Below are positions 1 to 11,340 of a DNA stretch of 64,000 nt, piece by piece. The stretch's first letter is position 1. Each line of letters begins with the position of its first letter. The position numbers and the translations under genes are program-made. Under the pieces are notes generated by a model that saw only the letters and a program-made list of their open reading frames with translations, made no database searches and was not told where the DNA came from. Source of the DNA: Nageia nagi (Eukaryota > Pinophyta); NCBI GenBank assembly GCA_050084985.1, contig JBITNC010000001.1:22692001-22756000 (forward strand). Reading direction: 5' to 3'.

Positions 1-615
1 CCCAATCTTACTGTAGCAAAGCTCTACCGAAATCAAATCAAGAGATTATTAGCAAAAGGTTGTAAGCTTGATTAATAGCAAATCTCATATCAACTATATT
101 TCCATATTATGTTATTCATTTGCTGATTAATATGTATGAATAGGTATGCTTTTGATGCTTCATTCATTTTCTGTGTGCAAGGTCAATACAGGAAAAGAAC
201 AATGGAAGTAAGCATGAAAGTGAACAACAAGGAATAGACAAAAACACTTCAAAATTCTATGAAGATTACTCCAGTGCATACAGAGTCGATCATCGACGAT
301 TCAAAGATCGGTCGATGGTGATTCACCAGATCTATAACATAGGCCAAAGGTTTACAACGAACACAATGATGGCATAGAAAATGTAGAGTCATGCTTCAAT
401 TGTTATCGATCCACACTGATTGTTACCAATCCACAACGATCGCTGTTGATGCTGATTAAAACAGATTAATAAAAAATTGCTTTTTGTATTCAAATACTTT
501 AGAATATAATATTATTATTATTATTGATGTGTATTGTTGAATATGTTCATGATTAATTATGTTGAATGGTTTATCTGTCTAAATTGCATTTTAGGTTCAT
601 AATTTGATATACACA
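1..615 (+). repeat. 5' LTR of element 1, 3'-terminal part
   Basis: Matches 16926-17540 base for base in length and ends in the same gatatacaca. The remaining roughly 2 kb of this LTR lies upstream of the window. It contains several CG-bearing motifs of the type cgatc/aacgat, many of which have changed to tg/ca in one LTR or the other. Confidence 0.92.
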
Positions 616-618
616 ATC

Positions 619-637
619 TGGCGCTAGAAGGAGGGCC
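619..637 (+). promoter_or_regulatory. Primer binding site of element 1
   Basis: TGGCGCTAGAAGGAGGGCC starts three bases after the LTR end. The TGG start pairs with the CCA end of a tRNA, and this position directly behind the LTR is where minus-strand priming begins. A TGGCGC start is common in plant Tat-type elements. The tRNA identity was not verified. Confidence 0.85.
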
Positions 638-1067
638 CCTTGCATGCATTTCAGAAAATTGAAGCAAAAAGAGGATCAATTGCATATTGTTTTGGTTTTA
701 TTTTACATCTGTTTACATCCTATGGAATCAGATACTAACTTACTCTATTTGATCTGTTGCTTTGTTTTTGTTTTCTATGTTCTCTGGATCATCGATGATC
801 ATCTATAATCGGCAACGATCGCTATGAAATCGTCAACGATCTCTGAAAAATAGGTATGTTTTCTAATTTGACCTATATACAGTAAGTGTAATTATATATT
901 TAAAAAAATGATAGTATGTAAAACTATGTTTGATCTCTCTGCTTAGAATGCATTTAGGAAATGGGTAGTGAAAAGGTTAAATGCATTTGTTATTAATTTA
1001 TTTTATGTATAATGTTATGTATTTATTTTTTATGTTTTGGGTTAAGGGAATTTGAATACATTAAGTA

Positions 1068-1143
1068 CTTTCACTTAACAAAGTATGCTCTCACTTTTGC
1101 ACTTTATGCGATCTTAAGTGATCAGAAATAAGTTAAGTGAAAG
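1068..1143 (+). promoter_or_regulatory. Stem-loop in retrotransposon leader
   Basis: ctttcacttaac (1068-1079) is the exact reverse complement of gttaagtgaaag (1132-1143), giving a 12-bp stem around a 52-base loop. The loop contains the near-palindrome gatcttaagtgatc. Position in the leader suggests an RNA packaging or dimerisation element, but that is inference. Confidence 0.5.
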
Positions 1144-1204
1144 AGGTAAAATTTATTCACATTTAATTTTTGGAAATATACTTCACATTAAAACTCTTAA
1201 AGAT

Positions 1205-1353
1205 GTCTACCCTTACCACTCCATTGGAGGTCGAAGGGATATGTGACTCTTGGAGGAGTAATTGAACCTCACTTAATTAATTTATTTACACTTAACAACT
1301 TCTTACCAAGTCTACTCTTACCACTCCATTGGAGGTCGAAGAGATATGTGACT
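1205..1353 (+). repeat. 44-bp direct repeat pair in leader
   Basis: Two copies of a block containing ccactccattggaggtcgaa at 1205-1248 and 1310-1353, differing at a few positions and spaced 105 bp apart. ccattggagg inside the block is partly self-complementary. Function unknown. Confidence 0.75.
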
Positions 1354-2062
1354 AGTAAGAAGAGGGAATTTATCACACATAATACTTCCACAGCTGGAAG
1401 AGGTTAATGAACATTATTAATAGGTTGGATAATGAATCACATTATAATTAAAAAGAATAATGGGTTTATTAAGGTCAACACTCATTAAAAATAAATTTTG
1501 ATTGTATCATGTTAAAATAAGATAAATAAATGGACATGAATGTTTGGGAGGGTAGTATGCATAAATGTATCTTACTTGTTAAATGCATTTCATAAGGCCT
1601 TAAGAAATAATTGAACATTAATGAGTTGGATGTCACTACCAACCGTTAATTCTTACTTCTTTGTAACCACCGACATAATGCACTTGAAACCGTAGAGCTA
1701 GTTACACTTGGAAGTGATGACCAAGGTAACTTTCCTTTAGGTAGGAGTCAAAAAAGAGACTCATATAGAACCAAGCCAAAAGCCATAGAAACTTGCAAAT
1801 GTTAGAATTACCCAACCTACCTTGTTTAACACTTGACTAGTCAAAACAAACTAGGAAAATTAAAAAGATTAAAAATAAACAACCCATATCGTTCATTTAA
1901 TTTAGACATTAAAAATATGCGAAAAAGTTAAAAAAGATAAGCACATCATTAAAACTAGGTTTGCATATAGGTTGTTTGTGCATTAAATTATTTTCTCGAA
2001 AATATAATCTAAAAGATAAAAATAGAGTTTCTTATTTACGATGTTTGTTTATGATATTGAAA

Positions 2063-4714
2063 ATGGTTCAAACTAGAAGTATGACCACTAAGAAAATGCG
2101 AGAACATCCATTTGAAATGCAAGAAATAGATTCAGACAACATGGATTTGATAAAATATTTGGTTAGGAGGCCACCTTCTTTAGATGAATCAAATTCACAG
2201 GTAGTTCGTTATGTAGGTAAAGATGGTGATTATGGTTATAATCAATCTAGATCACAAAGACAAATTATAGATAATTCTAACGCAAGGAATGGAACACAAG
2301 TGTTAGATGAAGAATTGATTGAAATTCATCATCGCCTAGCTAATCATAAGGGTATTCCTAAGACATCTTTTAGTTTATCGGGAGATGTAGAAAAAATAGA
2401 CCAAAAGATTGATAACTTAGAAATTGATGAGGCTAAATCTTGGGCCAAAACCATAGCAGTACCACAGACTGAGCCATATAAAATTAAATATGAAAGAATC
2501 AGTCATCAATTATTAGATGGTCGAAGAGTCAGTTCTTCAATTCAAAAGGAGGGATCTTCTTTTTCTTTTGAATTAGGAAGAAAGGAAGCATCAATAAAAC
2601 AAACAGAAAAATCTTATTCCACGAAAGAAGGATCAAATAGAAGGACATCTAAGTTTAAAATAGAAGAGATATCTTCTTATGAAGAACTACAAAAATGATA
2701 ATTATATAAAACAACAGCTGGGAAAAGATTCATGGAAGTATATGCTGAGAATATTAAAAGGGTTGTAGACATGCAATATATCCTAGAGGAAGAAAAAAGA
2801 AAAGTCGATGAACTTATTAAATTGCAAGAACAAGATGATAAATTAAAAGAAATGGAAGATAAATTTCTTAGAGATAAAAGAAAATTCATGGAACAAGAAC
2901 AAGCAAAGAAAGAAAGAAATGAGTTCTTGGAACAAGAAAAGAAAAGACTTCATAAAGAGCATGAGATTCAACTTCGTTTACAAGAATTACAACTTAAAGA
3001 ATTAGAAAATGAAAAAGTAAGAAGGGAACAATATCTATGTATGGAGAAAGAAAAACAAAGGCAGTGGGATGAATATCAAAAAATAAGGAATTTAAAATCG
3101 AAAACTCCTGAAGGAAGTCAAATACAAAGATATCGAGATCCTTACTTAGATAAACAAGAAGCGCTGGATAGAGAGACAACCATTTTATTATAAAAGGAAA
3201 TGGAAAAGGAATTAGAACTTCAAAAATTATATGATAAACAAAAGCAAGATTCTATTAAAATTTGGGTTGAACAAACCCAAAATCAAACAAGACAACTTGA
3301 TTATAAGGGAAAAGATCTACATGAAAAAGGGATATCCCAAAAACCTCCTAGAATCCCTATTCCACAATGACATTCGCCTCTTAAAATATTACCTCCACCA
3401 CCATCAGAAATTCCTTCTGACTATGAGTCTTACATTTCAAGATCAATTTCGGAAAAGGATCCAAATACTCAGAGACATCATAGACACACTCAAGGTCATA
3501 GAACTGATAAAGAATTAGAAAACTTTATGAAGGATTTTATAAATTGAGAAATGAATGTTCAAGGACTTCAAAAGTTAAATTACAAGAATATTTGCAATGA
3601 GCCTATTCATCCAAGTGTTCCAAAAAAGAAACTACCATATAGGTTTGAATTTCCTAAACTAGAGCCATTTAAAGGAAGAGAAGACCCCAAAGAACACTTG
3701 AGGAAATTTACATTTTCTAGTTACCAGATAGCCAATGATGATTCATTAATGTTACGTATATTTCCTATGACACTCGCAGGCCAAGCTTTGGATTGGTATA
3801 ATAATTTACCCATGCATAGTTTATATACGTTTGAACAATTGGCTAATCAATTTCTTGAACATTTTAGAATCAATATTAAAGAAAAATCTTCAATTACAGA
3901 TCTTATGAGATTGCAACAATTTCCTGATGAAACCATACAAGATTACATCTCAAGATGGTAGGCTATACTCACTAGTATGCCTTATACAATACCATAAGAA
4001 GAATTGGTTAAATTATTTAGCCAAAGCTGTTTAAGACCAATAGCTAGTGTTCTTCAAATTCAACAACATAAAACTTTTGAAGAAGCTATTGCTCAGGCAG
4101 TAGTTATAGAAAGAGTTAAAATTCAAGATGGAGAGTTAAAACTCAAGAAAAAAGAATATAAAAAAGGTAATCAAAATGAGAACATTAGTAAAAAACCACA
4201 AAATAATCAAATAGCTACGATAGAAAATTATGGTCCTTCTTCAAAAATAGAAGAAAGTGCTAAACTTAAACCTAAAAGAAATTTTACCCCATTATCAGAA
4301 CCATTGGCTGAAATACTTAAAAAATTATGTGATAATGGTATGATTACATTACCTGATATAAGGCCCAAAAATACTAATGCTAAAGAAAGTAAATGGTATA
4401 AGGAGAATGAATTTTGTGCTTATCATAGACAAAAGGGACATAATACAAATAAATGTCGCACTTTACAGCATAAGATTCAAGACTTGATAGATAGTCAAAA
4501 GATAGATGTGGATAATCCTATTGTGCCTTCAAATCAAAATTTAGGGATATATCAAAATCCCTTACCTTCACATCAGGCTAATAATGTGGCAGTTATCCCA
4601 AATCAACTGAATTATGCATGGGATAATAACGATATACCATTTATAGGAACTATAGATGATTCAATACATATGATTGGTATAGCCACAAGAGCACAACAAT
4701 ATCAGAATAAATAG
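2063..4714 (+). pseudogene. gag: gag polyprotein of element 1 with long coiled-coil N-terminus (broken)
   Basis: Gag forms the particle that packages the element's RNA. The chosen start at 2063 gives M-V-Q-T-R-S-M, a beginning often seen in plant gypsy Gag. The frame runs to 2698, then a second piece (2732-3193) is almost entirely Glu/Lys/Gln-rich and predicts a long coiled coil. A third piece (3231-3518) follows. The Gag core starts at about 3605 (YRFEFPKLEPF, then ALDWYNNLP at about 3790). A stop at 3960 interrupts it and it resumes to 4714. A zinc-knuckle-like motif C-A-Y-H-x5-H-x4-C lies at 4415-4456. Stops at 2696, 3191, 3545 and 3958 and frame changes make it a pseudogene. About 500 codons of charged helix before the Gag core is longer than usual. 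Confidence 0.85.
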
Positions 4715-4825
4715 GATAATCCTCAGAAAAATCAATCGATAACAAACCCAATTAATATACAACCTATACCTCCTCCGCAGCAACCTAAAGTTTCGATAAA
4801 AAGTGTTCTTCAACGATAGTTAAAA

Positions 4826-5404
4826 ATGTCTCCAGTAAAGATGACCTTATTTGAATTATTACAACAGTCTGAGAGTTATAGGGAAGCTATGAATCAAATT
4901 CTACAAGAAATTCAAGTGGATATTAGTAACCCCAATAACTTCATTTCAATAGTTAAAAATTTAAGAATATCTCAACAACCTAGTATCACCTTCTACGAAC
5001 AAGAAAAATTAAATAACGATGGACCAGGAGGACTTGATCCACCCTTACATATAATTGGTAAGGTAGATGGAAAATTATTTAAAAGAATTTTAATAGATGA
5101 GGGTTCAGCCATAAATATAATTTCAAATGCTGCATATAAAAAGCTAAATTTACCAGAATGAATTATCTTAGCTCCTTCTTTGCAAATTAGAGCTTTTAAT
5201 GATGTAGTGTGTTCAACCTTGGGATCGATAGTGCTGCCAATTACAGTAGGTGCTAAAACTGTCCAAACTTTATTACATATAATTGAAGGAAATATTATAC
5301 AATATAATGTTCTTTTAGGACATCCATGGATTAGAGAAATGTAATGTGTTCCATCAACTTATCATGGATGTTTAAAGTACATCTACAAGGATAAAGTTCA
5401 TTAT
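4826..5404 (+). pseudogene. Aspartic protease of element 1 (broken)
   Basis: Retropepsin-like protease that would cut the Gag-Pol polyprotein. The active-site region reads ILIDEGSAINII at about 5089-5124; the family has D-T/S/G-G here, so the second residue is unusual. The frame stops at 5159 just after YKKLNLPE and continues in frame with VLLGHPWIRE near 5310, the conserved C-terminal part, which ends in another stop at 5341. The upstream part (4826-5070) is a linker. It follows gag and precedes the G-patch segment, as expected for pol. Two in-frame stops make it non-functional. Confidence 0.85.
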
Positions 5405-6212
5405 GTGTTTAAAGACCCAGATCCTTATTCACATTGTAATTTAATTTTTGATACAAATGAAGTGACATTACCATCTCCCAATCTATCAACTATATTAATG
5501 AACAAAAATATGAATCAATCTGAAGTCATAAAAGTAAAAAATGATATAGTTATACAAGATAAAGATACTTGGGAAAAAGTTACTAAAACTTTAGATGAAA
5601 AACATGGAGCGTCTTCATCAAAACAAGTAAATACTACATATAATAATAACTCATCCAATGAATATCCAGTAAAAATTAAATTAAGGAATTTAGGGATGGG
5701 AGAATATGATATAGATGATGTGGTATTTAGTATACCTTCATCACAAGAAATGGGAAGATTATCTGAATCACCTAGTGTGATTGGACAAATAGTGCCTTTA
5801 GGTGAAATACCTAATCAAACAATGTTTGTTTATGCGGGAATAGTAGATCCTATATCAACAATATCCAATCAAATATATGAAGGATATTTCAAGAACATTT
5901 GTCTTAAACTATTTTAACAAATGTAATTGGCAAGGATGAGGATTGGGTCGGTATGAACAAGGTCCCCAAGAAATAATTGAATTACAATACCAAGATCCCA
6001 CTGATAAAAGTGGATTAGGTTATAAGAATGGATATAAAAATCTTGATAAATTAGGAAATTTAGAAGAAGAAAATTTGGATTATAACGAAGAAATCTTAGA
6101 GAAAAAATCCATAATACAAGAAGTTGTTGATATAAGTGAAGGAAAATTAAGTGAAATGGATGTCTTAGAAGGTGTCAAAAGGCTCTTTATTAATAATATT
6201 GAGCCATTCTAA
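5405..6212 (+). pseudogene. Linker with G-patch-like domain between protease and RT (broken)
   Basis: The first part (5405-5917) is a linker without recognised motifs. At 5913-6011 the frame reads F-N-K-C-N-W-Q-G-stop-G-L-G-R-Y-E-Q-G and ends K-S-G-L-G-Y. This is the glycine spacing of a D111/G-patch domain: aromatic, G, GLG, then QG, and a terminal GLGY. G-patch domains bind nucleic acid or activate helicases, and in some retroviruses one sits at the end of the protease. A TGA at 5937 replaces one residue between the glycines. The remainder to 6212 is acidic linker. The G-patch assignment rests on spacing by eye. Confidence 0.6.
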
Positions 6213-6599
6213 AGTCATTTGGGTTTACCAAGACATATACAAGAAAAAATAAATAAAAATGTCGAATCATCAATCATTTCATATGCATATATACCATTGG
6301 TAAATATGGTTACAATAAAAGAAAATGATATTGAAGATCAAAATAATGAATGAATAGATGAAGTTAATGAAAATCAAAATTTAATCAAAATAATAGCCAA
6401 TACTTCTACAGATGAAATGATTGCTGATTTCTCTCTTATATCATCTATTCCTTCGATACATGAATTCAAAAATGTAGATCATATATTTGGTTCCTATGAA
6501 AGTCAAGTATGCATGAATGAACAAACTCAAGAATACGATGAAGAATATAGTGTTAATGACAATAGCTAGATACCAGTAACAAGTCAATTAGAAGAAGGG
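6213..6599 (+). pseudogene. Acidic linker before RT (broken coding sequence)
   Basis: Codon-like sequence rich in Glu, Asn and Asp continues between the G-patch-like segment and the RT, interrupted by stops at 6210 and around 6351 and 6568. No domain recognised. It is probably the degraded inter-domain spacer of pol. Confidence 0.5.
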
Positions 6600-8090
6600 T
6601 TGCATATGCTTATTGAAAAGGTTTTAGAAATAAATATTAGTAATGATCCTCAAAATCCTAAAATTATTCAATTAGGAGAAAACCTCACGAAATATGAACA
6701 AGAAAAAATTATAACCTTATTAAAAGAACGAGAAAAGGTATTTGCATGGTCATATGCAGACATGCCTGGGATAGATCCTAAATTAGTAGTACATAATTTA
6801 GCATTAAAGCCTGATGCTAAACCCGTTAAATAAAAATTACATAAGATGCATCCTACTATAGCATTAATGGTAAAAGAAGAACTCCAAAAATTATTAGAAG
6901 CCAAATTTATACAACCTATAGATTATTCAGATTGGATATCTAATATGGTACCTGCGAAATAACCAAGTGGAAAAATAAGAATATGCATAGATTTTTGTGA
7001 ATTTAACAAAGCTTGTCCTAAAGATGATTTCCCACTACCTAGCATTGACAATCTGGTAGATTCAACAGCAGGACATGATATGTTATCATTGATGGATAGG
7101 TTTTCTGGTTATAATCAAATAAAAATAGCTATTAAAGATCAACATAAAATGGCTTGTATAACTCCTTGGGGTACATTTTGTTATAAAGTTATGCCTTTTG
7201 GATTGAAAAACACTAGGGTAACTTATCAAAGAGCTATGACTTATATATTCCATGACTATATGCACGACATAGTAGAAGATTATGTCAATGATTTGTTGGT
7301 TAGATCTAAATATCGAGTAGATCATGAAAAAGATCTAATTAAAGTCTTAGATAGATTGTTAGAACATAAAGTAAGGTTAAATCCAAAAAAATGTATTTTT
7401 GGTGTAACTTCAGGAAAATTATTAGGATTTATTGTGTCTCGATGAGGAATTGAAATAGATCCTAGTAAAGTGAAGGCAGTAGTAGATATACCACTTCCTA
7501 CAAATCTAAAACAATTATAGAGTTTTTAGGGCAAGTTACAAGCCATTAGAAGGTTTATAGCTCAACTTTCTGATAAATGTAAACCATTTACAAAATTATT
7601 AAAAAAGGGGATAAAATATCATTGGGGCAAAGAGCAACAAGATGCATTTGATGAAATTAAAAGATATTTATTATCTCCTCCTGTCGTAAGTCCACCAAGA
7701 AAAGATGTCCCCTTTTTGTTATATATTTCAGCTACTGAAATCGCCTTAGGGACAATGCTTGCTCAAAAGAATGAGCACAATAAAGAGCAAACTATATATT
7801 ATTTGAGTAGAACCCTAGTGAGCTATGAGATTAAGTATATATATTTGGAAAAATTATGTTTGGCTGTCATTTTTGCTACTAAAAAACTTTGACATTATAT
7901 GCTTAATCATACAACATATGTCATTTCTAAAGTAGATCCATTGAAATATATGATGAATAAAACTTATCAAAATTCAAGAACTATAACGTGGATAATGCAC
8001 TTAACTAAATTTGATTTACATTTTATTGGACAAAAGTCAATAAAAGGACAAGTAATTGCTAATTATCTTGCTAAGGCCCCATTGCAAGAT
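6600..8090 (+). pseudogene. pol: Reverse transcriptase and RNase H of element 1 (broken, catalytic Asp lost)
   Basis: Would copy element RNA into DNA and degrade the RNA strand. The N-terminal approach reads FAWSYADMPGID at about 6741. RT blocks follow: IDFCEFNKACPKDDFPLP (about 6987), SLMDRFSGYNQIKIA (about 7085) and VMPFGLKNTRVTYQRAM (about 7189). The catalytic box at 7281-7292 reads Y-V-N-D; the family has Y-V-D-D, so one metal-binding Asp is gone through a single G-to-A change. RNase H follows from about 7500 (FLLYISATEIALGTMLAQKN, then TIYYLSRTL). Stops at 6831, 6960, 7443, 7518 and 7890 break the frame, mostly fitting CGA or CAA decay. Confidence 0.93.
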
Positions 8091-8750
8091 GATAAACCAC
8101 TTGTCGTTGAATTACCCGATGATGGAGTGTTTCAATTAGATGAAATTGAAATACATGTAGAACCTAAAAATGATTGGGATATGACAATACACTTTGATGG
8201 TTCTTGATGTGAACAAGGTGGTGGAGCAGGTGTTGTATTCATAACATTGCAAGGTATCCCTATACCTTATGCATTTAAACTAAAATTTCCTTGTACTAAT
8301 AATAATGCAGAATATGAAGCTTTGATATTAGCATTAAAAATTGTTATTAAATTAAAGCTTAAAAGAATAAAGCTTATTGGAGATTCTTTACTCATCGTAA
8401 ATCAAGTGAAAGGAATTTATCAATGTAAAGAGCCTTTACTTCAAAAGTATAAAGTGTTAGTTGAAGAACTATTAAAATCTTTTGACCGATTTCTTATAGA
8501 AGCAGCACCAAGATCATCTAATAGATTTGCAGATGCTATGGCTTCTATTGGATCTCTTATCCCAGAGGATCCTAAACAATCTTCAATTCAAGTTGAGATA
8601 ATTCAATTATCTCAATCATCGTTACAACAGGAAGATGAAGAAAAAAATGTATTAAATATTAACATAAATGATAAAGATAATTGGTACAAAGAATTGATAG
8701 ACTTTTTAAAATTTGGAAATCTTCCTGCAAACCTTAATAAATCAGCATGA
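8091..8750 (+). pseudogene. Archaeal-type RNase H of element 1 (one stop)
   Basis: Second RNase H, here placed after the RT/RNase H as in described Tat-type elements. Motifs: MTIHFDGS (about 8180, first Asp), NNNAEYEALILAL (about 8300, catalytic Glu) and LIGDSLLIVNQVKG (about 8373, next Asp). The tail APRSSNRFADAMA (about 8510) matches the C-terminal part with its last Asp. A TGA at 8205 directly after FDGS is the main lesion; element 2 keeps Arg (AGA) at the equivalent position, so a CGA-to-TGA change is the simplest explanation. All visible catalytic residues remain. Confidence 0.9.
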
Positions 8751-9942
8751 TGAGCTTTTAAAATTAAAGCAACTAAATATTGTTTGTTAGGGTACATTTT
8801 ACATCGATGAAATTTTAATGGTATTTTACTCAGATGTCTTGAATGGAATGATGTTAAAAAGGCTATATCTTCTGCCCATGATGGAACATGTGGAGGACAT
8901 TTTAATGGTGTTGCAATTGTAAAATGATTAATACGAATGGGGTATTATTGGCCAACTATGGAAAAAGATTTTTGTGTAATATGTTAAAAAATGTTTTAAA
9001 TGTCAACAATATGCTCATTTATTTTCACAACCATCTCAAGAGCTGCATCCTATACAATCACTTTGGCCATTCTCTAAATGGGCATTAGATTTAATAAGAA
9101 AAATTACACCTACATCTTCTAGTGGACATAAGTTCATAATTACAGCAACTGAATATTTTACCAAAAGGGTAGAGGCTATTCCCATGACTTCCACTATTGG
9201 CTTATGAATCACAAATTTTATAGAAAATTATATTATATGTAGATTTGGTGTGCCAAATCAATTAATTATGGATAATGGAAAAAATTTTAAAAATAAGGAT
9301 GTAAAGCAAATATGTGATAAGTATAAGATTAAACAAAGTTTTTCCACTCCTTATTATCCACAAGGCAATGGACAGGCAGAGGCTACTAATAAAACTATTC
9401 GAAACATCTTAGCAAAACTAGTAAATGATTCTCATAGAGATTGGCATATTCAAATACCAAAAGCCTTATGGGCTTATCGTACTAGTGTACGCACTCCTAT
9501 TGGGGCAACACCATTCTCTTTAGTGTATAGAATAGAAGCTATCCTACCTATAGAACTTGAAATACCATCTCTTAGAGTAAATCTAAGTGAGCAAAATTCT
9601 GATGAAGAAACAAGACAGACTCGCTTAGATCAATTATTATTATTAGATGAAAAATGTATTAATGCTTTAGAACATATGCATGTTTATCAGAAAAGGATAA
9701 AATGAGCTTTTGATAAAAGGGCTCTAATTCATGAATTTGAAATAGGTGATTTGGTTTTAAAAGAAAATCAACAAACTTCACGAATAGAACGACCGCTTAG
9801 AGATAAGTTTGCCCCGAATTGGTTAGGACCATATATCATTAAGAAAAAATTTGGTAGAGGAACTTATCATTTATCAGATTTAGAAGGAAATGAAGAGCGT
9901 GAACCTATAAATATCATGCATCTTCGACCCTTCTATACATAA
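8751..9942 (+). pseudogene. Integrase of element 1 (broken)
   Basis: Would insert the DNA copy into the genome. The zinc-binding HHCC region lies at about 8876-9010 (HDGTCGGHFNG, then C-V-I-C) and is disrupted by a stop near 8926 and a one-base frame change near 8985. The catalytic core follows: WALDLI (about 9084, Asp), LIMDNGKNF (about 9266, Asp) and PQGNGQAEATNK (about 9358, Glu). The DDE triad is therefore present but separated by a stop at 9205. The C-terminal part ends DLVLKENQQ and LGPYIIKKKFGRGTYHL, then NIMHLRPFYT, with a stop at 9940, which fits the usual end of gypsy Pol. Confidence 0.92.
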
Positions 9943-10026
9943 AAAAAAGTGTGTGTACATTAGCTTTATTTTATTTTATTTTTAAAATAATAAATAAATA
10001 AAAGTATTAATATTTGTCAAGTGTTA

Positions 10027-11255
10027 ATGATTAAAATAGAAAAGATGAATCTGGCAAAGGAATCTACTGAAGGTAGCATAATGCCATCACAAGTACGATT
10101 TCCACCATCAAGATATCCAGGTGATTTCGCGTTAACATATTTATGACATAGATTTGATCTTAATCTTTTAAATTATTTACAATTGACTATTGATGAACAA
10201 TATAAAAGAACATTTCATATATTTTGTGTTAGGAATAATGACTAGGGACTCACTTTGTGTGGATACGAAGTAAGCATTATTTTAGATCCACCAATCTATT
10301 TCACCCATATGGAAAGAATATCACAAAGAATAATGGCTTTCTGCTTACAATGGCCTTATGGAATACCAAAGATTGTCATAAATTGTCAATTAACTGAGTA
10401 TTCATTCCTTTTAGCCAGGCTAAAATGAATTAAACAATTGATCAAAAGCCTAGAATGGATGGATGAAATTTTACATTATTTACCTCATAAAAGGGTGATT
10501 TATGATTTTTCAAATACTTTTGTGGCTTTTCCTCCTAGAATGTCACAACAATATTATAGGCAAATTAACAGATGTTCTCGCATGCAAATGCAACAGACAA
10601 TTTGGGAATGAAAGTTAGCAAAAATGCAAGCTTTCCATATTGTTGAACTTAAAATGATAAGTCAAATAAAGGTTAGAAATGAGATCATTGAAAGACTGTC
10701 AAAAGAACGTAGAGTACGAAATAATGGAAGTTATCTTCTAGGGTTTGAAAATAGGTATGACAAAGATATCTTTATGAAAGTTATTCATAATGCTCCTACT
10801 CCTTTGTACTCAAATGTTTTTCCATGCCTACAGAAATACAACAAAAATTGGCCTTGACATTCTATGATACACGCAAATCTTACGGTTGGGATGTCAAAAT
10901 AAATGGGTATCAAGTTATCATTTGTATCAATGCCTTTGAGTTATGGTGTTCTCCCAAATTAGAATATGATTTAATGATATATTTCTATCTTCTTTGGCCT
11001 ATAGAAAAGCCCAAAATAATAGTCGATTGTACTCACAACCAGACTTTAAGATATCGAGAATGACTCATTTCAATCACACAAACCGTGACATCTGAACACT
11101 TAAATTATTATGTTCCAAAAATTTATCATAATCAAGTGGTATTAGATTTTAGTTTTTTGTTTAGTTCAACACATTGTTCATTTAATCCTGATGCAGTTCA
11201 AACTCGATTTGAACGCGTCATGAATAGATTTCCTAGGAAAATCATAAAATCCTAA
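10027..11255 (+). pseudogene. Unknown sense ORF downstream of integrase, two homologous modules (broken)
   Basis: Not recognised. After Pol ends at 9942, a second codon-like frame of about 410 codons begins at 10027. It carries stops at 10144, 10243, 10426 and 10609, a one-base frame change near 10824-10857, and a stop at 11061. Two stretches resemble each other. Module A (about 10147-10610) has CGYEVSII, then LQWPYGIPKIVINC, then LHYLPHKRVIYDFS. Module B (about 10824-11220) has NGYQVIIC, then LLWPIEKPKIIVDC, then LNYYVPKIYHNQVVLDFS. The shared pattern is GY-Q/E-V, W-P-x4-P-K-I-x3-C and Y-x-P-x4-V-x-x-D-F-S. A charged helical segment (10620-10820) separates them. Additional ORFs between integrase and LTR are known in Tat-type elements, but I know no name for this fold. 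Confidence 0.65.
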
Positions 11256-11340
11256 AAAATAGAAAAATCATAAAATCCTAAAAATTAGAAAAATCATAAA
11301 ATCCTAAAAAATAGAAAAATCATAAAATCCTAAAAATTTG
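11236..11340 (+). repeat. Short tandem repeat, unit about 25-26 bp, four copies
   Basis: Four consecutive near-identical units of aaaatcataaaatcctaaaa with a variable A-rich end, beginning at the very end of the unknown sense ORF and supplying its stop codon (TAA at 11253). Confidence 0.9.

Larger units (their letters stand above)
638..2062 (+). other. 5' leader of element 1 (non-coding)
   Basis: About 1.4 kb between PBS and gag with no gene seen. It holds a cluster of CG motifs (780-850), a perfect 12-bp inverted repeat at 1068-1079 and 1132-1143, and a 44-bp direct repeat at 1205-1248 and 1310-1353. The element transcript would start in the LTR and carry this as its untranslated leader. 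Confidence 0.7.
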
